Assembly (NCBI GenBank): GCA_030549495.1
Contig: JAUIRK010000099.1
Coordinates: forward strand, 1,054,001-1,118,000
Source of the DNA: Nectonema munidae
Taxonomy: Eukaryota; Nematomorpha; Nectonematoida; Nectonematidae
Length of the DNA: 64,000 bases
Direction: 5' to 3'
Below are positions 1-12,773 of this stretch, piece after piece. The notes under the pieces were generated by a model. That model made no database searches. It saw only the letters and a program-made list of their open reading frames with translations, and was not told the DNA's origin. Position numbers and translations under genes: made by a program. Each line of letters starts with the position of its first letter. The stretch's first letter is position 1.

Positions 1-345
1 ATCTTAATAAATTAAAAAAAAATTATGATGAATCTAGCTAAACTAAGGAAAGTTTTAATATCATTTAAAAAATAAGAATAATAAATTGACTAACTATGTT
101 AGAAGAAAAAGAAAAAGTTTATGTATGAAAAAGATATCTTAAACACGTGGTAATATAAAACATAAACCAGATTAAAACTTGAACAAGATGAACTGAAAAT
201 TTATTCTAAAAAATGTTTTTTGTCAAAAAATTCAAAAATTTTTCCATCTTATTTAATAGTACTAGAGGAAATTTTCAGATTTATTATAGCATTTTTGGAA
301 AAAACTTTTTATGAAAATTGTTAGGTGTAGTTAAATGTTTTCTAC

Positions 346-500
346 AAAAATTAGTGGTCTCAATAGCGAAATATAGGTGGTCTTAATACCGAAACTTTAC
401 TATGTGTGTATGAATACATTTTTAAACCGGTCCATGAAAAAGTGGTCGGATTTGCGGGGTGGTCTTAACATCGGGGTGGTCGTTAACCGGGGTTCCACTG
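346..500. mobile_element. Pogo/Tigger-like DNA transposon end (fragment)
   Basis: The stretch ends in a motif that, read on the minus strand, starts CAGTGGAACCCCGG followed by repeated GACCACCCCG-like units, next to a TA dinucleotide. Pogo/Tigger (Tc1-mariner superfamily) inverted repeats characteristically begin CAGTNGAACCTCG and insert at TA. Repeats of the type GGTGGTCTTAA are seen across 380-480. The opposite terminus was not found, so this is an end fragment or a degenerate MITE. The short open frames over it look fortuitous. Confidence 0.35.
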
Positions 501-794
501 TATTTCCTTTCAAAAAATTAAAAAGTATCTTGAATTTTATATCTTTAAAATATTTTATGAGAAACAAATGTATGTTGTAGAAAAGATAGTATAACAAAAT
601 TGTCATGTTTTTCGTATGCAACAAATCTAACAAAATAATAATAATGGTTGAGGACGACGTATGTATGTTTGGTTCATTTGCTGCCCAAAGATTTGTGAAA
701 TAAAGGGGTTCAATGCAACAATAAGATGTTGTTCACTATTGACGTCAACCTTAGTGAGGAAGGGGAGGGTGTCGTAATGTTGACAAAAGTTGAA

Positions 795-905
795 ATTAAA
801 GGTAAAGGTACCGCGGGATGTTTTCATCGAGAAGGCACAATTGCGTCGCTTGTATCGAACTATGAGGAGAAAGTAGGCTTGATGCGGGATAGAACCCTTA
901 GACCT
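795..905 (-). repeat. tRNA-derived SINE fragment
   Basis: On the minus strand this reads through a degenerate B box (GGTTCTATCCC), then CATCAAGCCTACTTTCTC, a body containing GCGCAATTGTGCC-like sequence, and CTTCTCGATGAAAA. The same body follows the B box of the copies at 37771 and 62235. The 5' half with the A box is missing. The open frame read on the plus strand here is an accident of the repeat. Confidence 0.5.
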
Positions 906-1524
906 AAAAAATTAAAGCAGTCATGGTCTAAGTTCTATTAGAAGGGTGGTCTAAGGTCCATTAGAAGTAAAACAAAGTTGACAATAGGGAAGAGAGGGCT
1001 TGTAATTGTCAAAAATGGTTGGGCGTCAATTTTGAACGACCACTAAAACCTCCATTACATATAGTTGGATACCAGCGGACTAAGTTAATTTTTATTTTTG
1101 GATGAAAAAATCTCATGCTACTTTTTTCTCTGTTGATGTAAAAAGAGAAATAGTCATACTAACAAACAAAACTTTAAATAACAGTATTATCACAAAGAGA
1201 TTTATTTTCAGCTTTTCTATAATATTACTTTTCATAAAGAAGGAAGGAGACAAAAACTAATTAGAAGGATCAATTTATTTAATCACAAAATTTCTGTCTT
1301 CAATTTTAGTGAGGTTGTGTATGCGCGCACTAATTTCAAGAGGGTAATAAAAATTAAATTATTCAAAGATTTTATATTCGACTTTTTTTCATTTTTTCTA
1401 GAATTAAAGGGACCTCACGTTTATTATTTTGAGTTTTGTGATTTCACGTTTTTAAAAACTTAAATCTGATATAATCAAATTGTTTTTACTTTATTTTTAT
1501 TCTAAATAAATTGAAAAAAAAGAA

Positions 1525-3260
1525 AATATGATATTGATTATCCCGAATACGGATTTGGATTTCTTCAAAATGGGGATATGCAAGTCCCTCAATGTGTCAT
1601 TTGTTATAAAACGTTAAGCAACGATGCAATGAGATCGTCTCGTGTACAACGTCACTTGAAAACAACACATCCTACACTTGCAAAGAAAGCACTGCCATTT
1701 TTGAAGCCAAACGTCAATCATTAAAGCAAGTTAATTTGGATGCTCAGTCTTCTTTCCTACAACAAAATTCAAAAGCTGTTCAAGCTTCTTATGAAATAGC
1801 CATGTTAATCACAAGGACTAAAAAAGCCATGATATAGGAGAAACTTTGATAAAACCATGCTTACTTCGTGCATCTGAACTCGTTTTAGGAAAAGACTCTT
1901 CAAAGAAACTTTCTCACATTTCTTTGTATGGACTTTCTCACGACATCAACGTTCAAGTTTTGAAGCAGATTAATAACCCATTTAAGGCCAAGCAAAGCAG
2001 ACGATATCTAAAAAAACGCAGACGATTTATATTCAAAAAAAGCAGACGAAGATGAAATTACTTATGTTCCAAAATAGGAACATTGGCCGTAAATGTGTTA
2101 AGGACTCACCGCTTTTTGCCATTCAATGCGATGAAATAACAGACATAGCACAGTGTTCTCAATTTATGTTTATGCTAAATTTTTTTAGCTAAATGTTTAT
2201 GCTCGTTTTTTCAAGCAATCGTATAAGAGAAGAAATGTTGTTTTGTCATTCTTTAGAAAGCTGTACAACAGCATCAGGCATTTTTCAAGTTGTCCCAGAA
2301 TTTTTCGTGGAAAATCAACTTTCATGGGATTCACTTGCTGGTGTGTGTACTGATGGAGCTCCGGTTATGCTCGGCTTGCAGTCTAGGATTACTCTTGTGT
2401 TAAAAGAAAAGAATGAATCCATTGCAGTTACACACTGTATAATTCATCGTGAAGCTTCAGCATCTCGAGTCTTGCCTTCTGAACTGAATGAGGTTTTGAG
2501 TTTAGTCATTAATGTTGTCAATTTTATCAATAGCGGAAAGTCTTTTCAAGCTTTTGTGTGAAGATAAGGGATCAAAGACACGCGCATTGCTTTTTACACA
2601 AAAACACGTTGGTTATCAAAAGGTAACATGCTTGAGAGGCTTTATGATTTACGAAATGGAGTAGAAATTTTTAGAAAAAATAACTTTGTGTTAGGTTCAA
2701 ATCATCCCCTTTTCAACTATCCTTAGCTTATCTTGTGGATGTTTTTGAAGCCTTAATTAAATGTTATCAATCTTAAACTGCAAGGAAGAAACACATCGTG
2801 ACGCAATTCGAATCTTCTTAGCTAAGCTAGATCCCCCTAAAGTGTCAAATTAAGCAAGGGGATGTAGCCAGCGTTAGTCATTTGAATCATGATTTGAAAA
2901 ACAACCAGATTTAGATAAAAATCGAAAAGCCTGGAAGTTTATTATAAATCCATTTCAATGTGAGGTTGAAGATGTTTTGGATGATTCGCAAGAAGAGTTT
3001 CTTGAATTAAAATTTAACTCTATTGCTGAAAATGATTTTAAAGAACTGGATATCGAAGCTTTCTGGATAAAGTAGCTTCCTATTTATCCAAAAATAGTAC
3101 ATATATCTCTAAAGGTTTTGCTCCTTTTAGGATCGACCTATCTTTGTGAAGCCGCGTTTTCCGCTTTATTTTCAATTAAAACAAAATCGAGAAATAGACT
3201 CAACATGGACGTATTCAAGAAATATTGGAAAAAAACAATGTCAAAAATCGCACTAATAAA
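1525..3260 (+). mobile_element. Degenerate hAT transposase, ZBED5-like
   Basis: Conceptual translation in shifting frames gives a BED-type zinc finger near 1590-1675 (CVIC, then HLKTTH), the middle segment AIQCDEITDIAQ, then CTDGAPVML and THCIIHREA (catalytic-core motifs of the ZBED5/FAM200 branch of hAT transposases). It ends with the hAT dimerisation motif near 3125-3210 (GSTYLCEAAFSALFSIK, then SRNRLN). The order is that of a whole transposase, but several stops and frameshifts break it and a TTAA-site MITE is inserted at 1977-2097. The longest surviving frame is 2193-2561. Terminal inverted repeats were not identified. It is an inactive DNA-transposon relic; domestication is unlikely given the breaks. 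Confidence 0.72.
1977..2097. mobile_element. TTAA-site MITE (piggyBac-like) inside hAT relic
   Basis: The ends are CCCATTTAAGGCCAA and TTGGCCGTAAATGTG, an imperfect inverted pair, flanked by a degenerate TTAA on the left (ATAA) and TTAA on the right. The interior carries the family hallmarks GCAGACGAT (three times) and ATGTTCC/GGAACAT. It interrupts the hAT transposase between QVLKQI and the later FAIQCDEI motif, so it inserted after that transposon. TTAA targets and ends beginning CCC are typical of piggyBac-mobilised elements. Confidence 0.75.
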
Positions 3261-6200
3261 AAATTAAAAATAATTATGCTGACTTTTTTTAAATAGTCTT
3301 GAATAAGAATGATAAATATTATAAAGAGTTTGAATCAAACTTATAAGTTGGTTATGAATGAAACTTCAGTTATTTCTTGATTGAAAAAATTAATATAATA
3401 AGATTTGAAGCTTAATTATAAATGTTTTAGTTTTGCCAACGTCAAAATTATTACTTGGTAATTAAAATGTGGGTAAACATCTAAATCTTAAATTAGCTTG
3501 GGAAAGAAAGGCTTAAGAAGCACATCTAAAATCCCTCCTTTCAAGAAGTACGATATGAAATAATTGTTTCTGAAGGCCAAAAATCAATATTTGTTTCAAA
3601 AAATATTGATTAGAGATATATCGGATATCCGCAGAGGTCAATTAAGTTTCAACATCCGTAATTTTCAAACATTTTTATGATAAGTACGTCTTTATTAGTA
3701 TGAATTATTTAATACCTTATTAGTTTCGAGAACACAACATCTCTGTCTAAATTTTTAAAAAATATAAAACTTTTGTTCGCTCTTAGTAGTGCAATTGTGA
3801 TATCCGCATGCGTTAAAAACATTTGCAAAAAATTTTCCATCCCATACATCTCTAATATTGATTTATAAAAATGATCATTTTTTTATATCTTTTGAATCTT
3901 TGACTATCTTTTTATTCTACCTAGGTGCTTTCTTGGAGGACGAAGTTGAAACTCCTTTGGAATATTTAATACAGTAATCCTTGGTTCTCTTGTGATATTG
4001 AAAGAAAAAGTGTTTTAATTTATCTAAATTCTATTTTCATATTAATGGTATTTAATGGAAAGCATATACACTTTTGTAACTCTGTTGAAATTTTTGTTTA
4101 CTACATAATTCCTACATAAATTCCATTTATTTATTTCTCAATGTTTAATTAACTCTTTGTGGGCCGTAATCTTGAAGACTAAAATTCTCTGCTTTCTTTC
4201 ATTTAAGAAGATGATTTTCATTTTTTTTAGGACACCCCTCTCCCATTGTCCCAAGAAATGATTTTGAATTTGCATTGTACAGTACTCAAACCTTCTTGAT
4301 GCGGTTTTCTTTTTCCGAAGAGCGCTATGTCACAGCGATCTATAGATGGACAAATCTCGTTTAAATTGACTTCCTGAAACTACTAAAATTTCCTTGTCGA
4401 AAACAAATGAACTTTTCGAAATATGTTTTTGTTTCAGTGTCAAAGTACATTCTATAGACTCACTAGAGTATTTATTGTATTCTTGAGCTTCTATATGTTT
4501 ACCTTCTTTGTTCTATATAAGAAAAATATACTGCTTTATTGATTTTTACATACAATCCAACTTAAATTACTATTCTTTAAAATGTTTGTATGTAATTGTG
4601 GAGAAGACATACCCACAACCTTATTTATGAAAACCCTGTACTTCTTGCAATATTGTGGATAATGGTTAATGCTAGTCTTGCTTCTAAGTAGCAACTCTGC
4701 ACTCATTTAAGTGGTATCCTGGCTTAGCAAATTTTATTTTAAACTTTCAATTTCAACTAAAGGTCAATTTACCATTCACGACTTCATACTTGCCAATTCT
4801 TGTACCCAAGTTCTAAATGTATTTTCAAACAATTTACCTTTTGAACTGAACATAGGAGTGGGTAGCAATATTGTTAAGATTTTATAAGAGTATTCTTTAC
4901 TCTTCTATGCTTGGTTTGGCAAAATTTCGTGACGAAATGTCCCAGTACAGAGCAATTAATCTACTTAACCTATTCATTTGATATTAACCAGACCTGCTCA
5001 CAATTGGGGAAAGGGTCTTTTAGGTGCCCCTTTTTCATCATCATCATCCATTTTGCTAAGGTGCCCTTTTTTCTGTGTAATAAATCGATATCTTGTTTGA
5101 GACCTTCTCCAATGAGTCGGTTGCCTGGCTCAGACCCAACTTTTAATGGATAAACCACAAAACTACTTATATATATAATTTGCATTCTGATATCCTGACA
5201 TCTTTTTTCGTTAGAGAAACTATAATATTTTTATTCGAAAGTAAAAGAAAAGATGACAAGATGATATTCTGGCATATTTACTTCTTTAAAAAGTGAATGT
5301 TGTTCTCGAAAAGGCAGAAGTCTTCAGAAAAAGATCATCCGATCTCCGAGCGACCATCTTTCCTTCTGCTTTCTTGTACTATCAGTAAGGAGACATCCTT
5401 TCTATACGCTCTTTAGAAAACAGATAAGTTTGAGCATACAGAATCGGCTCAACCAACAATTCTCTTCCCTAAAGATTTACAAAAGAGAATTGAGCATGGA
5501 AATATAGAATTCTCAAAAAATCGCTCTCACAAAACTGGATCTCTACCCTAAACCTGTCATCTCGGAAAGGATGACATTTTAATTGAATTTCAATAGCTAC
5601 TATAATAATATTAAATCCAATTTTTTGATCAGTGTCGATTCTTATTAGCTATGTAGAATGCCGATTGTGAAACGATACTTGAATTAGTTTGAAGTAATTC
5701 GTATTTTTGATTTTAAACTGGCAGTCATAAGTTGAAAAAAGCTACTAAATGCTTCAGAAGAATGCAGTGTATGATTGTTTGGACTTGCGTATGTTTTTTG
5801 TCCAGTTGCATCTGAGTCATTTTTGTGTATTAATTTAAACTGGCAGGTACAACCTTAAAAAAGCAAGAAGTAATGTGATCAAATTCTAGTATTTATTATA
5901 ACAGTTTTTTTCGTACTTAAATTTGAAATTTATTGTATGCCCCCGCGTAAGACTACTTTTAGGAATGCACTTGCGACTCTAATAAGGATCGCGACAGAAC
6001 CTATGTTTCAAACTAAGACCGATTTGTGCTGTTGTTTTTACAGAAAAAGAAGCAAAGAAAACCCTTTCCTCAAAATTATGTCATACTTACGAATGTAAAA
6101 TTTACAGAAATAGTTGAACAAAATGAAAGTGTCATTTTACTCTACCTCTTCGTCTCAAGTAATTCGAGAATAATAAAAAAAAATATTGCTGATCTAATCA

Positions 6201-7382
6201 CTATATCGAAAAAAATAATTATTAGTAACTGGCTTGAGACTCAGACTTTTTGCTACTAAATTTCCATTGCGGTTATTACGCTTTTGGTTATGCATGCAGT
6301 TCTTTCAGTACTAGAAAATCCAAATCTGAAAAAGCTATTGACCTTGGATTTCAATAACGGGAAAAACAATATGAAGGGATAACGTCTTTAGTAATGATGA
6401 GTAGTGATCACTGTTTCTCCATGTTCCGATCCTAAAGTTGCAAACAACCAAAATCAGAGGTAACTTGTTATATTTATTCAATTTTGGATTTTGATCGCCA
6501 AGTTATTTTGTTCGAAAACCGTAAGTATTCAGTATTGTGTATTTCTTCAAATTATGACATGTCCTATCGCAGGCATGATCAAAATGCTGATTCATCGAAC
6601 TTGTGATAGATTATATGAATTTTTCATTTTCATGCTAGTAGCTTCAAATCCTACTTTTAGAGAAGTTCATGAGAAATGTGGGGAACACTTTAAATCTGCA
6701 AATATAAGTCATTTTTTTACTTGTTGACGTAGAAGATGTGTTGAAGCGAATATCGAGTTTTAATAACCTATTCGGTTGCAAAATTATTATATTTATTTTT
6801 TTTACAGCTATCATTTATTTTTATCTATAAAATAACTTCTTAAAAAATTTGAGCATTCAAAATTAAACAAGAAAGCTTTGTTCTTTTTTTTTATTATAAA
6901 ACTATTTAAAGGATCTTTCTGATTCATTGATTGTAGTAGAGGCTTTATTGTCAATAAGGCAGAATAAACTTTTCCAAGTTATTTCCTTTAGTTAGAATAT
7001 TTTTTTGCAATGAATAATAATAATAATCATTAAAATTTAATATCAAAAGAAATATTTTTTATTCTATTTTTCATTATTGTATAAAATTCTGCTTAATGTT
7101 TCAATGTTAGAACCTTGAAGTTTATTTGATTCTTATTACTGTAATTTTACATAAGAACCGGTAATGTAGTGGGATTCAGAACCGTATTTCAACACCAGTA
7201 TAAGGAAGAGATCGATCACTTTTATAAACGACTTGATATAATTCCTTCATTTATCGATAGAGATGGTAAGATTGCAATCTGACGGTAAAAGTGTGATGTC
7301 GGGTAAAAATAGTTGTGTCAGAAATTCTCTTATAATAAATTTTGAAAATTCTTAAAATAATTTCGCTCCTGATATACATAAA
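3261..7382. other. No supportable gene; AT-rich spacer
   Basis: Only short open frames without recognisable domains are present (for example 4911-5153 and 6026-6259). A possible 3' exon at about 6571-6726 has a preceding CAG acceptor-like site but no recognisable product. Two short related segments containing AAACTGGCAG, each with AAAAAAGC shortly after, occur near 5717 and 5838. No transposon ends were recognised. Confidence 0.4.
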
Positions 7383-7850
7383 CAGTAACGTAGCCAGAAA
7401 TTTATATTTGGAGGGGCCAAATGGGGCACTAATATACATGCTTACCTACTGGTTTTGTTTGAAATTAAAGCATCAAATGCTGCTTATAACAACTCTTCTC
7501 TTTGTGTCCTATTCTTTGTTAAGTTTGTTGGATTTTATCATGGTTAATATTTCTTATCTTCGTTTCCCATAGCAAAGAGAAATTTTTTATTGTAAATTTG
7601 CTTTCTTATTACAGGTAGAAGGTCCATCTTATAAAGCAGTTTCATCGTTAACGTCAATGATATCAATAATTTTTCCTTATTTTGATTTTATTAGCTTTAT
7701 ATTGTTCTTATAAGCCCATAGTCAACAATTAATTCATTATTTCATTTTAATTTGTAAATTTCAATTTTTTGATGGTGGGGGGGGGGGCTCATAACTTAGA
7801 TTGAGGGGCCCGACCCCAAGTGCCCCACTTGGCTGTATATAAATATATAT
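7383..7850. mobile_element. Candidate non-autonomous hAT element with G tract
   Basis: The left edge CAGTAACGTAGCCAG resembles the common hAT end CAGTGGCGTAGCCAG. The right edge, after GGGGCCCGACCCC and CCCCACTTGGCT, resembles a degraded inverse of it. A run of about 12 G near 7776 is shared in kind with the MITEs at 26135 and 32254. No clear 8-bp target duplication is seen, so boundaries and class are tentative. Open frames over it are not conserved proteins. Confidence 0.35.
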
Positions 7851-8417
7851 TTCGTTTTTGATTGTCACTTTTCTTGAAAACTTGACTCAAATTTAATTTT
7901 GCATTTTTGGAATTTTTTATCGCTTATGGTATGTTGTGTATTTGGAAATGGGTCTTTTACCTTTTCTAGAATATGCACCAATCATGTTAATCCTAAATTG
8001 TGAAGCACTAAAAATTATTTTTTCTTCTTGTTTCTAAATATACCTGAAAAAGTTTTAAATGGGCTGATGAACTTTTTGAAAAGGTTTGATTTCACCATGC
8101 TGAAGAAATTTGGAGATCGTTTGGGTAACAGAAAGCGTCAAGCAAGTATTCAAGTTTTGATCTGTTAATCAGGATTTATATTTGTTTTTTAAACATTATT
8201 ATCATTGAATACGATCCTGCAGATCTTTCCTGGTTTTTTTCTTCTTGAAAACCGCTAAAACGACTGCCCAAAGACTCTTCCATTAACTTTTGTGTATTCT
8301 GAGTACACTGTAGACTTGTATACATTTTATTTTGTTATTTCAAATGAAGAAAGGTGCTTAGATCCAATTTCCCCATTTGTCTCATGAATAACGTAAACTT
8401 CAATTTAGGTGCATTAA

Positions 8418-11158
8418 CCCTATTAGTGCTGGGCAAAATTTGTCCGCTCAAGTGCTGGGGCGTAAAGTGCGCCCCCCCTATTTTTCTCAGATATTAATAA
8501 GTTTTTATAAATATTTTTAATGTTACATATATATTTCAACTATGCTGAATTCAGTGGTGATGTCCATTTTTTATCAAACCTGTCAAAAAATTGATTTATA
8601 TTTGACAGCTCATCTCAAAAAGGAACTTTTTATTTAAATAATTATATATAGTTTTTTACGCATGTATACCCATTTTCAAATATGCTGAATTCAGTGCTGA
8701 TATTCATTTTTTATGAAAATCAATCCAAACCTGATTTATCCCAAAAAAAGAGGCAGGTATGAGAGAATATTTATAAAAATATGGGGAAGGAGAGTAAAAT
8801 TCTAAATGTTACAGCTCATCTCAAAGAGGAAATTTTTATCTAAATAAGTTTATAAAGTTTTTTAGACATGTATACCCATTTTCAAATATGCAGAATTTAA
8901 TGGTGATGTTCATTTTTTTATGAAATCAATAAAACCTGTCAAAAAATCGATTAAATCGATAGGACCTCCATCTTTTTGGCTACAAATTCGTTATCGGCTC
9001 GTAGTCTCTACGTCATATTATAATTTACAGTATGTAATTTTAGTATTCATTCTATGATGATCCTTTCTTGGTAGCTCTTTTTTCATTAGAAATTTATATT
9101 CTTCAATGTGTATTCGAAAATTTTTTTAAAATGATAAAATAACTTTTTTCCTCTCAGGCTTGAATATTTGTCAACCAATCTCATTTCAAAGGTTTTTTTC
9201 TGATGAATCATTCGTGATGTTGATTGTTCAATTACAAAAAGTTGTCCACGTTCTTCATCTAAAAAATTATCTCTTTGACACAAAAGGAAAAAGATGGACA
9301 AATTCAATTTAGATTAAAAATATCTTGATAGTGACTAAATTCTCACATATTGGCATCTGTGCCATTTTTGATAAATCTGATCTATTCTAAATTTTCAGAT
9401 TTCCTACCCATCTTAGCTAAATGTTAATTGTAATCCTAGATGATAAGCTATAGATTTAAATATTTTTCATTTGTAAAAGAGGAACTTCTTTTTCACAGTC
9501 AAAATCTTTTTTGAAGCATCTAATATTATATAATTAAACCACCTCCTAGTTCATTAGAACGTGGTAGATCTTCCATTTAGTCAATATACATTTTTTTTTA
9601 ATTATTTGTTTTGATCACATGTTCTCTTTTCAATTAGTTTTTAACTTGGTTCCTTCTCTCATACAAATTTTCAAAAGATTTTATAATACGTTTGGTTTTT
9701 TTTAATAAATATTTCATACTCAAGATGATTGTAGAAAGTATTATAAGCCAAAATATAGACAAAAAAAGTATATTTTCACTATATATCTAATATGCAGCCG
9801 TTTTTTGAAAATTTTTTACAGAACTGATTTTCAGGCATACATTACTAATTCAATTGCCACTTCGAGATATTTTTTAACCGTATTATCCAAAATCCAGTAA
9901 AGAAATAAAATAAGCATAGTCGATTTGGTATAAAACAGATATTTTATTTTTTTGAAAATATTTTTGAAGACAGTATCTAGAAGTAAACCGCAAATCTGAT
10001 TCAAGCTTTCAGATATTTTAAAACCATAAATGCCAAACCTGAGTCCAAAAATAAAACCAGCATCTTCCATTTGGCATAAAAACAGATATTTTATTTAAAT
10101 TTCAAAAATATTTCTGCAGACATTAGACGTAAATCGAAAATTTGATTGACACTTTCAGACATTTAAAACCTCTAAATGCAAAAAATGATTTCAGAAATAA
10201 AAATTATCATGGTCGAATTGGTATAAAAACATATATTTCATGTAAAATTAGAGAGAATATTTTGGGATATAGTTTTCAGACATAAACTGCAAATTTGATT
10301 GACACTTGCAGTAAAACCTCTAAATGCGAAAACTGTGTTCAGAAATGAAATCATCATGATCTATTTGCAAAAAATCGAAAAATATTTTTAAAAACAAATT
10401 TTAAAACTAAACGCAAATTTAATTGATACTTATAGGTATTTTCACATTCAAACTGCAAAAATTGAGTCCATAAATGAAACTAGCATGGTGGATTTGGTAT
10501 AAAACATATATTTCATTGTAAAATTTGAATGAATGTTTTTGGAGACAATTTTTAGAAGTAAACCGCAAATTTGATTAACACTTATAGTTATTTCCAGATC
10601 CTAAACGTAAAAAATGAGTCCAGAAATGAAGCCCGCATGGCCGATTTAGTATAACACATATATTTTATGTAAAATGTGAAGGAATGTTTTTGGAGACAAT
10701 TTTCAGAAGTAAACCGCAAATTTGATTAATACTTATAGGTATTTTCAAATCCTAAATGTAAAAAATGAGTCCAGAAATGAAAACAGCATGACCGATTTAG
10801 TATAAAAATATTTATTTTGGGTAAAATTTGAAGGTATATTTTATTAGATATATTTTTGATCAATCAAAATTTTGATTGACATTTTCTAAAAAGTAGCCAA
10901 GATTATTGAAAAAATTAAATATATAAAGTGTTATGCGTTCCAAACTGTATATAATTATAAATTTTCAGGATATTATATAATATAGATCCTAAGTTATAAG
11001 GTTAAGTACAGATAATGTCAAAATTTTGCTGAAAAATTTTAATTTTGATTGACAGTTTTGGACATGAAGGGGTCATTCAACTACCATGAAAACGGTTTCA
11101 AAAGATGCAGCTAGCGATTTTAGGAAAAGTCTCAAAATTTGAAGGGATATGATTCAGC
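8418..11158 (+). mobile_element. Large TTAA-site tandem-repeat element, copy 1
   Basis: This segment is repeated, in the same orientation, at 57455-60119. It starts just after a TTAA with CCCTATTAGTGCTGGGC, containing a direct repeat of GTGCTGGG. Block A (about 8540-8960) has three units of roughly 140-200 bp, recognised by ATGCTGAATTCAGTG and CCTGTCAAAAAATTGAT. A single-copy stretch with ATCGGCTCGTAGTCTCTACG follows. Block B (about 9930-10860) has about seven units of roughly 125-155 bp, recognised by AAACCGCAAATTTGATT and GAGTCCAGAAATGAAA. The tail has a palindrome (ATCAATCAAAATTTTGATTG-like). Copy 1 has about 450 bp (roughly 9510-9960) that copy 2 lacks; the join in copy 2 falls at a repeated TTTTTGAAG. 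The right edge ends GATTCAG without TTAA. No protein is encoded; the open frames are not shared between the copies. Confidence 0.8.
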
Positions 11159-11408
11159 CAATTTTCTACAATTAATTTTTAAGTCTAATAGAGTTAAGAG
11201 AAATAGCGTAAAAGTAAACTTAAAATTTGAGCTTTCTAATGAATATAAAGTTTATATTGATAAATTATATTTTTCTTTACAAAATCATTTTATATAAAGT
11301 TTATGGAAGTTTGGAATTAAATAAAAAAGTTATTTTGAATAGGAGATTTATACTATGCGCCATTCTTGAATACGCCATGCGTTGGCCACCCGTGGTCTCG
11401 GCTCTTAA

Positions 11409-11482
11409 CCCTTTCAGGACCAGAATCTAAGCAGATTATTTTTATTTCTTCGTACACCGCTATCACACCAATCCTCAAAGGG
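11409..11482. mobile_element. Short TTAA-site MITE, second family
   Basis: A 74-bp unit flanked by TTAA on both sides has inverted ends CCCTTTCAGGACC and ATCCTCAAAGGG. It lacks the GCAGACGAT interior of the main MITE family, so it is a separate piggyBac-like family or a strongly deleted relative. Confidence 0.6.
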
Positions 11483-11489
11483 TTAAAAC

Positions 11490-12630
11490 TTTCTTTTCTA
11501 AAACACTTGTTTCCATGCCGACAAATACACTTCTTAATTAATCTTTGATATGTTGTGCTAATTTTTTCAGAATGATAAAATTTAAGCGCGTTTCTATTGC
11601 ATCGTTCTTTGTCTAATTGAGAATCCTTCTTTTTTGTTTTGAAGCTGATCAATGCTCTTTTGCAAACACGGTGAGAGATAAGTATACGAAAACAATGTAT
11701 TTTAGCGGAGCGCTTATTGGCATATTTAATTTATTTGAAACGATGGTATATTGGAGGGTAAATTGAAATCGGTATCGATTCTTGTTGTAACGAATTCTTT
11801 CTATAACGAAGAGATCTTATCCATCTCCTCAAGCTTATAGCAAACTTTCTTAAAACTCTGGTTATAACAAAATGGCATTATAACGAACAAATTTTGGAAG
11901 AAAAAGGATTTTCTACTAAAATTTTTTTTATAAAAGTTAGATCACCACAAAAAATGAATGCAAAAGTTTTAAATGAAAAAAAATGGAAGCTTTTAAAGTG
12001 AATCTACTTAATGAAAAATTTTTGTTGAAATCAACTTGTCTTTCAGTAATTGAAGAATCAATTTTAAATTAATTTATGGTTCTGTTTTTCAAAACATTTT
12101 TTTTTCAGTTTTTTTTAATTTTTTATTTGCCCGTTTATATATGGGGTCAGAAATTTTATTGAGACTCATCTTTTTGTTTTGGCAAAAAAATGTTCTATGT
12201 TATATATGTTTCAAATTTTGAAAGTAATGTTCATGATCAGATTGATGAAAAAATTGAATATGAACAATTTATAAAAGTTTACTTACTTGATAAAAGTTTG
12301 AACTCATTACTATGGTTGATTGATCATCTTGCTACCCCTAATTTAAATAATCATCATTTTGACACCGATGAAAACTACCTGGATACGTAAGACAGAGAGG
12401 AGGAGAGGGAACTAAACGCGAAAATAAGACTAAGAATTACAGCTTTTAAAACAAAAGAAAAGCGAATGAACGAAGAATATGCTTAAATCAGAAAATATAT
12501 TATTTCTACAAAAAGACGAAAGCGCTTATTTTATGGAACATATTTTTCCCATGTCTTGTGAATTTGATTTGGATTCAGCGATTTGCGGATTTAAAAACAA
12601 ATAAAAAATAAAGATCCCACGAAATTTCTT
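11490..12630. other. Spacer with possible decayed coding (12190-12480)
   Basis: An open frame at 12190-12390 (66 residues) is followed in the same frame, after one stop, by DREEERELNAKIRLRITAF-like charged sequence to about 12480. It matches no family I recognise and may be a relic transposon protein or chance. A stretch at about 11565-11655 (AATTGAGAATCCTT) recurs at 33655-33745, so it belongs to an unnamed dispersed repeat. At 11785-11900 several ATAACGAA units suggest an old pogo-like remnant. Confidence 0.35.
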
Positions 12631-12638
12631 TTATTTAA

Positions 12639-12769
12639 CCCATTTACGGCCAATGTTCCTATTTTGGAACATAAGTAATTTCATCTTCGTCTGCTTTTTT
12701 CAATGACTTTGAATATAAATCGTCTGCGTTTTTTTAGATATCGTTGTGCTTTGCTTGGTCTTAAATGGA
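12639..12769. mobile_element. TTAA-site MITE, CCCATTTACGG subfamily
   Basis: A 131-bp element with TTAA at 12635-12638 and 12770-12773. Inverted ends are CCCATTTACGGCCAA and TTGGTCTTAAATGGA. The interior has ATGTTCC/GGAACAT, a CTTCGTCTGC unit and CGTCTGCG. It is non-coding and is one of the best-preserved copies. It abuts another copy at 12774 that shares the TTAA between them. Confidence 0.8.
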
Positions 12770-12773
12770 TTAA

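Noticed and set aside
1846-2055. 69-residue Arg/Lys-rich frame
   Set aside because: Its C-terminal half is the MITE sequence inserted in a hAT relic; not a protein of its own.
6491-6727. 78-residue frame as a terminal exon
   Set aside because: An acceptor-like CAG is present but there is no poly(A) signal nearby or recognisable product, and the composition is not distinctive.
9086-9307. 73-residue minus-strand frame in the tandem-repeat element
   Set aside because: It is interrupted in the second copy of the element, so it is not a conserved coding region.
12190-12390. 66-residue frame as a small host gene
   Set aside because: No recognisable domain, no splice or poly(A) context; followed by broken coding-like sequence, so more likely a relic or chance.
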